64,000 nucleotides of DNA. Source: Streptomyces sp. NBC_01431. GTDB lineage: Bacteria; Actinomycetota; Actinomycetes; Streptomycetales; Streptomycetaceae. Within the stretch, counting starts at the first letter, position 1; each line of letters begins with the position of its first letter. The notes below the pieces were generated by a model. The model was not told the DNA's origin and ran no database searches. It saw only the letters and a list, made by a program, of their open reading frames with translations. The position numbers and the translations under genes were made by a program. Shown here one piece after another: positions 15,715 through 24,952 of this stretch. The stretch lies in assembly GCF_036231355.1 (NCBI RefSeq), contig NZ_CP109496.1, forward strand, positions 5,580,001 through 5,644,000. Reading direction: 5' to 3'.

Positions 15715-17782
15715 ACTCCGGCATCTTCGACACCGGGTCGAGCGCCGGGTTCGTCAGGTTGTTGGCCCGGCCCTCGCCCGCCCAGTGGAACGGCATGAAG
15801 ACGGTGTCCGACCGGATGGCGCCGGTGACCCGCGCCGGGGCGGTGGCCCGCCCGCGCCGTGAGGTCACCGTCACCCGATCGCCGTCGGCCACCCCGATCC
15901 GGGCGGCGAGCAGCGGGTGCATCTCGACGTAGGCGCCGGGGGCGGCCGTGTTCAGTTCGGGGACGCGCCGGGTCTGCGCGCCCGACTGGTACTGGGCGAG
16001 GACCCGGCCCGTCGTGAGCACCACCGGGTAGTCGGCGTCGGTCTCCTCGTCCGGGCCCCGGTGCGTGACCTCCACGAACCTGGCCCGGCCGTCCTCGGTC
16101 GCGAACCGGTCGAGGAACAGCCGGGGCGTGCCCGGATGCCCCTCCTCGGGGCACGGCCAGAACACCCCGTCCTCGGCATCGATGCGGGCGTAGCTGATGC
16201 CCGAGTAGTCCGCGGCCCCGCCGGCCGAGGCCCGCCGCAGCTCCTCGAACACCTCCTCCGGATCGACCGGGAACCCCTTCGCAGCGGAGTCCGAACCAAG
16301 CGCCTCCGCAAGGGAGTTGAGGACCTCCAGATCGCTTCGTACGCCCGCCGGGGGTGTGAGGGCGGCCCGCCGGAGCAGCACCCGCCCCTCCAGATTGGTC
16401 GTGGTGCCCGTCTCCTCCGCCCACTGCGTCACCGGAAGCACCACGTCCGCGAGTTCGGCGGTCTCCGAGAGCACCACGTCGGCGACGGCCAGGAAGTCCA
16501 ACTCCCGCAGCCTGCCCTCCACATGGGAGGCGCGCGGCGCCGACACCACCGGATTCGACCCCATGACGAGCAGCGCCTTCACCTCGCCGCCCAGCGCGTC
16601 CAGGAGTTCGTACGCGCTGCGCCCGGGGCCCGGCAGCGAGTCCGGGTCGACGCCCCACACCCCGGCCACATGGGCCCGCGCAGCCGGGTCGGTCAGCTTG
16701 CGGTAGCCGGGCAACTGGTCTGCCTTCTGGCCGTGTTCGCGGCCGCCCTGCCCGTTGCCCTGGCCGGTGAGACAGCCGTACCCGGACAGCGGGCGGCCCG
16801 CCCGGCCGGTCGCCAGGCAGAAGTTGATCCACGCGCCGACCGTGTCGGTGCCCTTGGCGTGCTGCTCGGCACCGCGCGCGGTCAGCACCATCGCGTCCGG
16901 CGCGTCACAGAACAGGGCAACGGCTTCCCGGAGTTGGGGCACCGGCACCCCCGTTATCCGCTCCACCTGCTCCGGCCAGTGCGCCATCGCCCCCGCCCGC
17001 GCCGTCTCCCAGCCCGCCGTCCGCTCCCGGATGAACTCCTCGTCCGCGCGCCCCTCGGCCACCACCAGGTGCAGCAGACCGAGCGCCAGGGCCAGGTCGG
17101 TGCCGGGCCGGGGCGCCAGGTGCAGGTCGGCCTGCTCGGCGGTCTTCGTCCTGCGCGGATCGATGACGATCAACTTGCCGCCGTTCTCCCGCAGTTCGCG
17201 CAGATAGCGCAGGGCGGGCGGCATGGTCTCGGCGAGGTTCGAGCCCGCCAGGATCACACAGCCGGTCCGGGCCACGTCCGCCAGCGGAAACGGCATCCCC
17301 CGGTCCACGCCGAAGGCCCGCTGGTGGGCCGCGGCCGCCGACGACATGCAGAACCGTCCGTTGTAGTCGATCTGCGAGGTCCCGAGCACCACCCGGGCGA
17401 ACTTCCCCAGCGCGTACGCCTTCTCGTTGGTCAGCCCGCCGCCGCCGAACACCCCGACCGCGTCGGCCCCGTACTCCTGCCGCACACCGCCGAGGCCCTG
17501 GGCGACCCGGCCCAGCGCCTCCTCCCAGGTGGCCGGTTCGAGCCTGCCGGTGGCGGGGCGCCGGATCAGCGGACCGGTCAGCCGGGCCCCGGGGGAGAGC
17601 AGCGCGGGCGCGGTGCGCCCCTTGCCGCAGAGCGCGCCCCGGTTCACCGGGAAGTCCCGCTCGACCACGTCGAGGCCGCCGTCCGCACCGGGCGCGACCC
17701 GCAGCCCCATGCCGCACTGGAGCGAGCAGTACGGGCAGTGGGTGGCGGTCACGTCGGAGGGAGCCGGAGTGTCGAGGAGCAT
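15677..17782 (-). CDS. nasA: Assimilatory nitrate reductase catalytic subunit (molybdopterin oxidoreductase)
   Basis: The 701-residue cytoplasmic enzyme reduces nitrate to nitrite with bis-MGD molybdenum. The N-terminal [4Fe-4S] site is complete: Cys16, Cys19, Cys23 and Cys52. Molybdopterin-binding features include GSNLAETMPPALRYLR, DPRRTKTAEQADLHL and GQGNGQGGREHGQKADQLPG. The C-terminal MopB_CT barrel begins at VVLTTGRVLAQYQSG and ends HWAGEGRANNLTNPALDPV. There is no C-terminal BFD or reductase domain, so electrons must come from a separate protein, perhaps the flavoprotein encoded at 10261-11433. Two GTTAC half-sites lie upstream. Confidence 0.93.
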   Translation of the reverse strand: MLLDTPAPSDVTATHCPYCSLQCGMGLRVAPGADGGLDVVERDFPVNRGALCGKGRTAPALLSPGARLTGPLIRRPATGRLEPATWEEALGRVAQGLGGVRQEYGADAVGVFGGGGLTNEKAYALGKFARVVLGTSQIDYNGRFCMSSAAAAHQRAFGVDRGMPFPLADVARTGCVILAGSNLAETMPPALRYLRELRENGGKLIVIDPRRTKTAEQADLHLAPRPGTDLALALGLLHLVVAEGRADEEFIRERTAGWETARAGAMAHWPEQVERITGVPVPQLREAVALFCDAPDAMVLTARGAEQHAKGTDTVGAWINFCLATGRAGRPLSGYGCLTGQGNGQGGREHGQKADQLPGYRKLTDPAARAHVAGVWGVDPDSLPGPGRSAYELLDALGGEVKALLVMGSNPVVSAPRASHVEGRLRELDFLAVADVVLSETAELADVVLPVTQWAEETGTTTNLEGRVLLRRAALTPPAGVRSDLEVLNSLAEALGSDSAAKGFPVDPEEVFEELRRASAGGAADYSGISYARIDAEDGVFWPCPEEGHPGTPRLFLDRFATEDGRARFVEVTHRGPDEETDADYPVVLTTGRVLAQYQSGAQTRRVPELNTAAPGAYVEMHPLLAARIGVADGDRVTVTSRRGRATAPARVTGAIRSDTVFMPFHWAGEGRANNLTNPALDPVSKMPEFKVCAVRVERTG

Positions 17783-17805
17783 GCCCGTCAGTGTGGGACG
17801 GCCGT

Positions 17806-17833
17806 GTTACGCCCGCCCCCGCCCGCCGGTTAC
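17806..17833. promoter_or_regulatory. Possible degenerate GlnR site upstream of nasA
   Basis: Two GTTAC half-sites occur at 17806-17810 and 17829-17833, 24-47 bp upstream of the nasA start. Their 23-bp offset is one base longer than the ideal GlnR spacing, and the intervening GAAAC-type half-sites are poor. The functional context (nitrate assimilation) is the main reason to note it. Confidence 0.3.
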
Positions 17834-17904
17834 GCGCCGGGTGCGGCGACCTCATCGCGGCGCTCGGGGTGCCGTGAGGGGAGGCGCGCCCATCGGAGCC
17901 CCGG

Positions 17905-18585
17905 TCAGCCCGCCAACGCGCGGGCGACCCCCGGCTCCTTGGGACCGAGGAAGGTCGGGTCGGGACGGAACGCCGCGTCCACCGCGGCCTTCTCCGCCGC
18001 GAACACCTCCCGCACCCCGCCGTAGTACCAGGTCACGTCGTGCGCGGCATCGACACCGACGCCGTACGACGTGATGCCCGCGGCCTCGCACAGGGCGACG
18101 GCGCGGCGGATGTGGAAGCCCTGGCTCACCAGGACGGCCCGGTCCACGCCGAAGATCTTCTTGGCCCGGGTGCAGGAGTCCCAGGTGTCGAAGCCCGCGA
18201 AATCGCTGACCACCCGCTGGTCCGGCACGCCGTGCTGGACGAGATAGCCGCGCATCGCGTCGGGCTCGTCGTACTCGGTACGGCTGTTGTCGCCGGTGAC
18301 CAGGACCGCCTTCACCTTGCCCGCCCGGTACAACTGCACGGCCGCGTCGAGACGGTTGGCGAGGTACGTCGACGGCTTGCCGTCCCACAGGCCCGCCCCG
18401 AACACCACGGCGACCCCGGACGCCGGGGCGTCGGCCACCGTGCCGATCCGGTCGGCGGTGGCGGCGTACACCCAGGCGGCGGGCGTCAGCGCGAGCACGC
18501 ACCCGGCCACGACGCCCCGCACGAGCCGTCGTCGGCCGGCCCGGGTGCGCGGCAGACGCGGTCGCTTCAGTCGGATGCGCGGCAC
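17905..18585 (-). CDS. YdcF/SanA-like (DUF218) membrane protein
   Basis: The 226-residue protein starts at a GTG (18583-18585) with a strong AGGGGGAG site 6 bp before it. A Lys/Arg-rich N-terminus is followed by one membrane segment (LVRGVVAGCVLALTPAAWVYA), so it is anchored with the DUF218 domain outside. Domain motifs include GVAVVFGAGLWDGKPSTYLANRLD, VLVTGDNSRTEYDEPDAMR and AVLVSQGFHIRRAVALC. SanA in enterobacteria affects envelope permeability and vancomycin resistance; the reaction is unknown. An in-frame ATG 29 codons upstream gives an unconvincing leader. Confidence 0.87.
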   Translation of the reverse strand: MPRIRLKRPRLPRTRAGRRRLVRGVVAGCVLALTPAAWVYAATADRIGTVADAPASGVAVVFGAGLWDGKPSTYLANRLDAAVQLYRAGKVKAVLVTGDNSRTEYDEPDAMRGYLVQHGVPDQRVVSDFAGFDTWDSCTRAKKIFGVDRAVLVSQGFHIRRAVALCEAAGITSYGVGVDAAHDVTWYYGGVREVFAAEKAAVDAAFRPDPTFLGPKEPGVARALAG

Positions 18586-19042
18586 GTGGCTCCCCCTGCT
18601 GATCTCCGTCGGTGTACGACGGGATGGACGCGGCGCCCGGCACGCCGGTTCGCCGCACGCCCACATCCGCACAGCTCTGTGACACGGCCACGTCCATCGC
18701 GCATCCGGCCCCCGCCCCGCGAGGCGGTCGTCCGCGGACCGCGGGATCCGTGGGCCGCGGCTTCCGCGAGCCGCGCGACCCGGCGCGCGAGCCGGGGCAG
18801 GCGGCGCCGAGTGCGGCGAGGAGCCCGGCCGCCGATGCGGCGCGGACCGCGGGATCCGTGGGGCGCCTCCGTCCGGCCCGGTCCGGGCCCTGCCGCCGAC
18901 CGCCGCACGCGGTCCACCTGGTCACGAGCGGCGCACCCCCGACCCCCCCCGCACCCCCGCGCCGCCGTCCCCGTGAGGCCGTGGAAAACACCCGTCACCG
19001 GCGCGCAACGGCCCGGCAACGTACGCCCGGCAGGATCGGTCC
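18586..19042. other. 457-bp intergenic region with a 22-bp direct repeat
   Basis: No convincing gene lies between the DUF218 protein and the chelatase. The DNA is extremely GC-rich. A 22-bp perfect direct repeat, CGCGGACCGCGGGATCCGTG plus GG, occurs at 18733-18754 and 18841-18862, offset 108 bp. Both divergent promoters must lie here, but I could not pick them out. Confidence 0.6.
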
Positions 19043-19993
19043 ATGACGGAGACGGATCACATCCCCGCGGAGACGGAGACGAGCCAGTCCCCGCCCTTCG
19101 ACAGCACTGCCCAGCTCCTCACCCGCATCACGGCCCAACTGGGCAGCCAGCTCAGCCGCGTACGACTGAACGGAACCCCCGCCCCGATGCCCTCAACCGG
19201 CCGCCCCGCCCTCGTCGCCGTCGCCCACGGCAGCCGCGACCCCGGCGCGCTGCGGACGGTCACCGCTCTCCTCGACCGGGTCCGCGAGCTGCGGCCCGGC
19301 CTCGACGTCCGCCTCGGCCACATCGAGATCGACCGCCCGCTGCTCACCGACACGCTGGCCACCCTGCGCGGAGAGGCCGTCGTGGTGCCGCTGCTGCTGA
19401 GCCGGGGCCACCACGTCAAGCACGACATACCCCGGGCGCTGGCCACCGCGGGCAGCCATCTACGCACCTGGACCGCGCCCCCGCTCGGCCCGCACCCCCT
19501 GCTCGTCGAGGCGCTGTACGGGCGCCTCATGGAGGCGGGCTGGCACCTCGACGCCCGTACCCTGCGCGGCGCCGGGGTGGTGCTGGCCGCCGCCGGGTCC
19601 CGCGACCCCGACTCGGCCGCCGACATCCGCCGCACCGCCCGGCTGCTCAGCGAACGCCTCGGCGGAATCCCGGTCCTGCCCGCCTACGCCTCCGCCGCCT
19701 CGCCCAGCGTGCCCGAGGCGCTGCACGCACTCGCCGCGCGCGGCAGGAACCGGATCGCGATCGCCTCCCATTTCACCGCCCCGGGACGTTTCGCGGCGCA
19801 GAGCGCGGCCAAGGCGCCGTGGCTCGCGGCCGCACCCCTGGGGGCGCACCCGGCCATGGCCCGGCTCGTCCTGCACCGGTACGAACAGGCGCTGACGCGC
19901 GCGGCGTCACCGGCGGGCGGCGGCCTTGCGCCCGTCGCGGTCGAAGAGCTCGCGGTCGAAGCTCTCGCGGCCGAAGGGCGACGGGCTGCCTGA
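19043..19993 (+). CDS. Sirohydrochlorin chelatase (CbiX/SirB-like)
   Basis: The 316-residue protein has two CbiX-type half domains after a 50-residue polar N-terminus. The first contains PALVAVAHGSRDPGALRTV with the metal-binding histidine, then VVVPLLLSRGHHVKHDIP with a second His. The second repeats the pattern in diverged form (VVLAAAGSRDPDSAADIR and IAIASHFTAPGRFA). CbiX inserts cobalt or iron into sirohydrochlorin; with nirB close by, iron insertion to make siroheme is the likely job. It is rightward and monocistronic, although dgt follows 71 bp later. Confidence 0.85.
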   Translation: MTETDHIPAETETSQSPPFDSTAQLLTRITAQLGSQLSRVRLNGTPAPMPSTGRPALVAVAHGSRDPGALRTVTALLDRVRELRPGLDVRLGHIEIDRPLLTDTLATLRGEAVVVPLLLSRGHHVKHDIPRALATAGSHLRTWTAPPLGPHPLLVEALYGRLMEAGWHLDARTLRGAGVVLAAAGSRDPDSAADIRRTARLLSERLGGIPVLPAYASAASPSVPEALHALAARGRNRIAIASHFTAPGRFAAQSAAKAPWLAAAPLGAHPAMARLVLHRYEQALTRAASPAGGGLAPVAVEELAVEALAAEGRRAA

Positions 19994-20064
19994 GGGCGGG
20001 TCCGAGGGCGATACCCGACGGCCACTTGAGTCCGCTTGTCAGTGACTGCGTTTACTGTCGGTGC

Positions 20065-21345
20065 ATGGAGTTCTACGCCGAGGCCGACACTGAACGGTGG
20101 GCCGCCGAGCCCGACAAGCGGCCCGGCCGCACCGCCTTCCAGCGCGACCGCGCGCGGGTGCTGCACTCGGGGGCGCTGCGCCGCCTCTCGGGCAAGACGC
20201 AGGTCGTCACGCCCGGCTCGCGGAGCCAGGCCTGGGACGCCAGCCCGCGCACCCGCCTCACGCACTCGCTGGAGTGCGCCCAGGTCGGCCGCGAACTCGG
20301 CGCCGCCCTCGGCTGCGACCCGGACCTCGTGGAAGCCGCCTGCCTCGCCCACGACATGGGCCACCCGCCGTTCGGGCACAACGGCGAACAGGCGCTCAAC
20401 GACTTCGCCAAGGACATCGGCGGCTTCGAGGGCAACGCCCAGTCGCTGCGCCTGCTCACCCGCCTCGAACCGAAGCGCTTCGTGCGCTCCTCGGTCACCG
20501 GAAGCCCCGTCAGCGTCGGTCTCAACCTCACCCGCGCCGCCCTGGACGCCGCCACCAAGTACCCCTGGGCACGTGGCGGCCACCCCACCGACCCGGCCTC
20601 CGTGAAGTTCGGGGTGTACGAGGACGACCTGCCGGTCTTCGAGTGGGTCCGGGAGGGCGCCACCCCCTACCTCAAGTGCTTCGAGGCCCAGGTCATGGAC
20701 TGGTCCGACGACGTGGCGTACTCGGTGCACGACTTCGAGGACGGTCTGCACGCCGGCCACGTCGACCCGCGCGCCCTCTTCTCCGAGGCCGAGCGAGCCG
20801 ACATCTGGCGCGTCGCCATCGGCAGGTACGTCCCCGCGGACACCGACCCGCAGGAGCTGACCGAGGCGCTGGAGCGGCTGCTCGCCCAGGAGTGGTGGCC
20901 GCGCGGCTACAACGGCTCGGCGGTCGCCCAGGCCCGCCTCAAGGACGCCACCAGCCAGCTCATCGGCCGGTTCTGCCTGGCCGCCGAGGCAGCCACCCGC
21001 GCCGCGTTCGGCACCGGGCCCCTCATCCGGTACGGGGCGGAGCTGGTCGTCCCGCGCGAGACCCGCACCGAATGCGCCGTCCTCAAGGCCGTCGCCGACC
21101 GCTATGTGATGCAGCGCGACGAGCAGGAAAGGCTCCGCGCCGACCAGCGCGTCGTGCTCGCCGAACTCGCCGAGGCGCTGACCGCCCGAGCCCCCTTCGA
21201 CGGCCTGGACCCGCAGTTCCGCGCCCTGTACGACGAGGCCGACGACGACCGCACCAAGAAGCGCGTGATCGTCGACCAGATCGCCTCGCTCACCGACGCG
21301 GCAGCCCGCTCCCTGCACTCCAGACTCACCGTGCACCACCGGTAA
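20065..21345 (+). CDS. dgt: Deoxyguanosinetriphosphate triphosphohydrolase-like protein
   Basis: The 426-residue HD-domain enzyme hydrolyses dNTPs to the deoxynucleoside and triphosphate. It has His67 in TRLTHSLECAQVG, and the HD doublet His96-Asp97 within ACLAHDMGHPPFGHNGEQAL. The later Asp ligand lies in MDWSDDVAYSVHDFEDG. The ATG at 20065 is preceded by a TACTGT-like -10 (20053-20058) only 6 bp before, so a leaderless transcript is likely; the frame is open far upstream but that part is a shadow of other genes. The gene precedes the ferredoxin reductase and dnaG, as in S. coelicolor. Confidence 0.93.
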   Translation: MEFYAEADTERWAAEPDKRPGRTAFQRDRARVLHSGALRRLSGKTQVVTPGSRSQAWDASPRTRLTHSLECAQVGRELGAALGCDPDLVEAACLAHDMGHPPFGHNGEQALNDFAKDIGGFEGNAQSLRLLTRLEPKRFVRSSVTGSPVSVGLNLTRAALDAATKYPWARGGHPTDPASVKFGVYEDDLPVFEWVREGATPYLKCFEAQVMDWSDDVAYSVHDFEDGLHAGHVDPRALFSEAERADIWRVAIGRYVPADTDPQELTEALERLLAQEWWPRGYNGSAVAQARLKDATSQLIGRFCLAAEAATRAAFGTGPLIRYGAELVVPRETRTECAVLKAVADRYVMQRDEQERLRADQRVVLAELAEALTARAPFDGLDPQFRALYDEADDDRTKKRVIVDQIASLTDAAARSLHSRLTVHHR

Positions 21346-21445
21346 TCCAGGCCGACCCGACGCCCCAACGGAGCAAGCCCCCTTCCCCCATCACGCTCCG
21401 TGCGGGACGCTCGCACATGGCGGCAGCGCAACAAGGAGGCATCAA

Positions 21446-22708
21446 GTGGTCGACGCAGATCGGACATTCGTCATCGTCGGAGGCGGTCTCGCGGGGGCGA
21501 AAGCCGCCGAGACCCTCCGCTCCGAGGGCTTCAACGGGCGGGTGATCCTCATCGGCGACGAACGCGAGCACCCCTACGAACGGCCGCCCCTGTCCAAGGG
21601 GTTCCTGGCCGGCAAGGAGGAGCGCGACAGCGTCTTCGTGCACGAACCCGCCTGGTACGCGCAGGCCGACATCGAGCTCCACCTCGGCCAGCCCGTCACC
21701 GCCATCGACCGCGCCGCCAAGACGGTACAGCTCGGTGACGCCACCCTCATCCAGTACGACCGGCTGCTGCTGGCCACCGGCGCCGAGCCGCGCCGCCTGG
21801 ACGTCCCCGGCACGGACCTGGCGGGTGTCCACCACCTGCGCCGCCTGTCCCACGCCGAGCGGCTCAAGCACGTCCTGAAGGCGCTCGGCCGCGACAACGG
21901 CCACCTCGTGATCTCGGGCGCCGGCTGGATCGGCCTGGAAGTCGCGGCCGCGGCCCGCGGATACGGGGCGGAAGTCACCATCGTCGAGCCGGAGCCCACC
22001 CCGCTGCACAACGTGCTCGGCCCCGAGCTCGGCCAGATCTTCGCCGACCTGCACGCCGAGCACGGCGTCCGCTTCCACTTCGGCGCCCGCCTCACCGAGA
22101 TCGTCGGCCAGGACGGCATGGTTTTGGCCGCCCGCACCGACGACGGCGAGGAGCACCCGGCGCACGACGTGCTGGCCGCGATCGGCGCCGCCCCGCGCGG
22201 CTCCCTCGCCGAGATGGCGGGCCTCGCCATGGTCGACCGCGCGCACGGCGGCGGCATCGCCGTGGACAGCTCGCTGCGCACCTCCGACCCGGACATCTTC
22301 GCGGCGGGTGACGTGGCCGCCGTCCACCACCCGCTGCTCGAAACCCGGCTGCGCGTCGAACACTGGGCCAACGCGCTCAACGGCGGCCCGGCCGCCGCCC
22401 GCGCGATGCTGGACCAGGACGTCACCTACGACCGCGTGCCCTACTTCTTCTCCGACCAGTACGACCTCGGCCTCGAATACTCGGGCTGGGCGCCGCCCGG
22501 CTCGTACGACCAGGTGGTGATCCGCGGGGACGCGGGCAAGCGTGAGTTCATCGCGTTCTGGCTGAAGGAGCGCCGGGTGCTCGCCGGGATGAACGTGAAC
22601 GTGTGGGACGTCACAGAGCCGATCCAGGCCCTGATCCGGGCCGGGACCCAGGTGGACACCGAGGCACTGGCCGACCCGTCGGTCCCGCTCGGCTCCCTCG
22701 CTCCGTGA
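21446..22708 (+). CDS. NAD(P)/FAD-dependent ferredoxin reductase
   Basis: The 420-residue flavoprotein belongs to the putidaredoxin/rubredoxin reductase group. It has the FAD motif TFVIVGGGLAGAKAAETLR, the early signature PYERPPLSKGFLAG, the NAD motif VISGAGWIGLEVAAAARGYG and the second FAD contact DIFAAGDVAA. The C-terminal reductase domain has the conserved end LAGMNVNVWDVTEPIQALIR. It passes electrons from NAD(P)H to a ferredoxin, often for cytochrome P450s; no ferredoxin or P450 gene is adjacent. It starts at GTG 21446 with AAGGAGG 7 bp before it. Confidence 0.93.
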   Translation: MVDADRTFVIVGGGLAGAKAAETLRSEGFNGRVILIGDEREHPYERPPLSKGFLAGKEERDSVFVHEPAWYAQADIELHLGQPVTAIDRAAKTVQLGDATLIQYDRLLLATGAEPRRLDVPGTDLAGVHHLRRLSHAERLKHVLKALGRDNGHLVISGAGWIGLEVAAAARGYGAEVTIVEPEPTPLHNVLGPELGQIFADLHAEHGVRFHFGARLTEIVGQDGMVLAARTDDGEEHPAHDVLAAIGAAPRGSLAEMAGLAMVDRAHGGGIAVDSSLRTSDPDIFAAGDVAAVHHPLLETRLRVEHWANALNGGPAAARAMLDQDVTYDRVPYFFSDQYDLGLEYSGWAPPGSYDQVVIRGDAGKREFIAFWLKERRVLAGMNVNVWDVTEPIQALIRAGTQVDTEALADPSVPLGSLAP

Positions 22709-22736
22709 TGTCACACCGTCCCCGTAGACTTCATGC

Positions 22737-24629
22737 GTGGCAGGCAGGATCAACGATGACGACGTGAAGGCGGTCCGGGACGCGGTCCCGATCGACGCCG
22801 TCGTGTCCGAGTACCTCCAGCTGCGCAACGCGGGAGGCGGCAACCTCAAGGGCCTGTGTCCCTTTCACGACGAGAAGTCCCCGTCCTTCCAGGTCAGCCC
22901 GAGCAAGGGTCTCTTCCACTGCTTCGGCTGCCAGGAAGGCGGCGACACGATCGCCTTCGTCCGGAAGATCGACCACCTGTCGTTCTCCGAGGCGGTCGAG
23001 CGGCTCGCCGCCACCGCGGGCATCACGCTGCGGTACGAGGAGGGCGGGTACAACCCGTCGCACCAGCGCGGCGAGCGCATCCGCCTGGTCGAGGCGCACA
23101 AGGCCGCCGCCCAGTTCTACATCGAGCAGCTGGGCAGCCCCGAGGCCGAGATCGGCCGCGCCTTCCTCGCGGAGCGCGGCTTCGACCAGGCGGCGGCCGC
23201 CCACTTCGGGGTGGGCTACAGCCCGGCGGGCTGGGACCACCTGACGCGCTATCTGCGCGGCAAGGGCTTCAGCGACAAGGAGCTGCTGACCTCGGGCCTG
23301 GCCCAGGAGAGCCGCCGCAACCCCATCGACCGCTTCCGCGGCCGCCTGATGTGGCCGATCCGCGACGTGTCCGGCGAGGTCGTCGGCTTCGGCGCGCGCA
23401 AGCTGCGCGACGACGACCAGGGCCCGAAGTACCTCAACACCCCCGAGACGCCGATCTACAAGAAGTCGCAGGTCCTGTACGGAATCGACCTGGCCAAGAA
23501 GGACATCGCCAAGGCCAGCCGCGCGGTCGTGGTCGAGGGCTACACCGACGTCATGGCCTGCCACCTGGCCGGGGTCACCACCGCCATCGCGACCTGCGGC
23601 ACGGCCTTCGGCGGCGACCACATCAAGATCCTGCGCCGCCTCCTGATGGACAACGGCTCGGCCCGCGTGATCTTCACTTTCGACGGCGACGCGGCCGGCC
23701 AGAAGGCGGCCCTGCGCGCCTTCGAGGACGACCAGAAGTTCGCCGCCGAAACGTACATCGCGATCGCCCCCGACAACATGGACCCCTGCGACCTGCGCCT
23801 GGCCAAGGGTGACGAGGCGGTCGCCGACCTGGTCCAACCCCGCACCCCGCTCTTCGAGTTCGCGATCCGCCAGATCGTGCGACGCTACGACCTGGAGACC
23901 CCGGCGGGCCGGGCCGCCGCGCTCGACGAGGCGGCGCCGATCGTCGCCCGCATCAAGAACGTCGCCTCCCAGCACGAGGTCGCCGTCCAGCTCGCCGGCA
24001 TCCTCGGCATCCTGGACACCCAGTTCGTGGTCAAGCGGGTCGCCCAGCTCGCCCGCTGGGCCCGCGACCGCGGCGGCAAGGGCCCCGCCCCCGCCCACCA
24101 CCGTCAGCAGCAGTACGAGAGCGCCGCCCCCCGGGGCGCCGTCGCAGGCCCCGCGCTGAACCTGCGCAGCCCCGCCCACCGCACCGAACGCGAGCTCCTC
24201 AAGCTGGCGTTGCAGCACCCGCACCTGGTGTCCCCGGCCTTCGACGCGTACGGCGCCGACGAATTCACCGCCCCGCCCTACGCCGCGGTCCGCCAGTGCA
24301 TCCAGGAAGCGGGCGGCGCCACCGACGCCCCCTCCGACTACCTGCCGGCCGTTATGGACTGCGCCCCCAACGACGTGGTGCGCGCCCTGGTCACCGAGCT
24401 CGCGGTGGAGGCCATCCACGCCCGCACGGTCGACGAGGCGTACGTCGGCGAGCAGTTGGTGGCCGTGCGCCGCCGGGCCGTCGACCGCCGCCTCCTGGAC
24501 ATCCAGGGCACCCTGGCCCGCCTCGGCCAGAACGGCGACCCGGCCCAACTGGCCGCCGTCCAGAACGAGTTGTGGGTCCTCCAGCAGTACGGCCAGGCCC
24601 TGCGAAACAAGGGCGCGGCAGCGCTTTAG
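22737..24629 (+). CDS. dnaG: DNA primase
   Basis: The 630-residue primase synthesises RNA primers at the replication fork. Domains in order: a CHC2 zinc finger with Cys41, His44, Cys62 and Cys65; the RNA polymerase/TOPRIM core with VVVEGYTDVMACHLAGV and the acidic FTFDGDAAGQKAA; and a C-terminal DnaB-binding region (from about 450) ending with the helical VRRRAVDRRLLDIQGTL. Length is normal for actinobacteria. It begins at GTG 22737, only 28 bp after the ferredoxin reductase stop, so co-transcription is possible. Confidence 0.97.
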   Translation: MAGRINDDDVKAVRDAVPIDAVVSEYLQLRNAGGGNLKGLCPFHDEKSPSFQVSPSKGLFHCFGCQEGGDTIAFVRKIDHLSFSEAVERLAATAGITLRYEEGGYNPSHQRGERIRLVEAHKAAAQFYIEQLGSPEAEIGRAFLAERGFDQAAAAHFGVGYSPAGWDHLTRYLRGKGFSDKELLTSGLAQESRRNPIDRFRGRLMWPIRDVSGEVVGFGARKLRDDDQGPKYLNTPETPIYKKSQVLYGIDLAKKDIAKASRAVVVEGYTDVMACHLAGVTTAIATCGTAFGGDHIKILRRLLMDNGSARVIFTFDGDAAGQKAALRAFEDDQKFAAETYIAIAPDNMDPCDLRLAKGDEAVADLVQPRTPLFEFAIRQIVRRYDLETPAGRAAALDEAAPIVARIKNVASQHEVAVQLAGILGILDTQFVVKRVAQLARWARDRGGKGPAPAHHRQQQYESAAPRGAVAGPALNLRSPAHRTERELLKLALQHPHLVSPAFDAYGADEFTAPPYAAVRQCIQEAGGATDAPSDYLPAVMDCAPNDVVRALVTELAVEAIHARTVDEAYVGEQLVAVRRRAVDRRLLDIQGTLARLGQNGDPAQLAAVQNELWVLQQYGQALRNKGAAAL

Positions 24630-24952
24630 GCGCGCCGCACGGGGTACCCGCCGGAGCGGAAGCCGCCGCCCCGGCCGTGGGCCGCGACCGGGGCGGCATA
24701 TCCGTCCGGGTAATCACCCGGTCACGCACCGGCTTCAAAAAGTCACCGCACGCCCGTCGCGTCGACCATGTGTCGTACCCCACACTGGGTGGCGGTGCCT
24801 GAGTCCTCGGAGCGCGGCCCGCCCACCCCTGTCGGTGGGCACCTCACCCCCGCGGATCCGCTCATCGCGTACGGGACGGAAAGCGGTCCGGCCGCCCCCG
24901 TCCCGCTGCCGCCCGCCCCCGATCCGGCAGCGATCACCTGGAGGTCGCCCCC
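24630..24952. other. 323-bp intergenic region upstream of hrdA
   Basis: No gene is visible. It should hold the hrdA promoters and leader. A perfect 7-bp stem hairpin (24821-24827 with 24834-24840, loop CCTGTC) lies about 115 bp before the start and could be part of the leader. I did not find a convincing -10/-35 pair. A CTTCAAAAAG stretch near 24732 is the only AT-rich spot. Confidence 0.5.

Noticed and set aside
18040..21345. 1101-codon rightward frame ending with dgt
   Set aside because: Homology to dGTPase starts at 20065. The earlier part is antisense or shadow of the DUF218 and chelatase genes.
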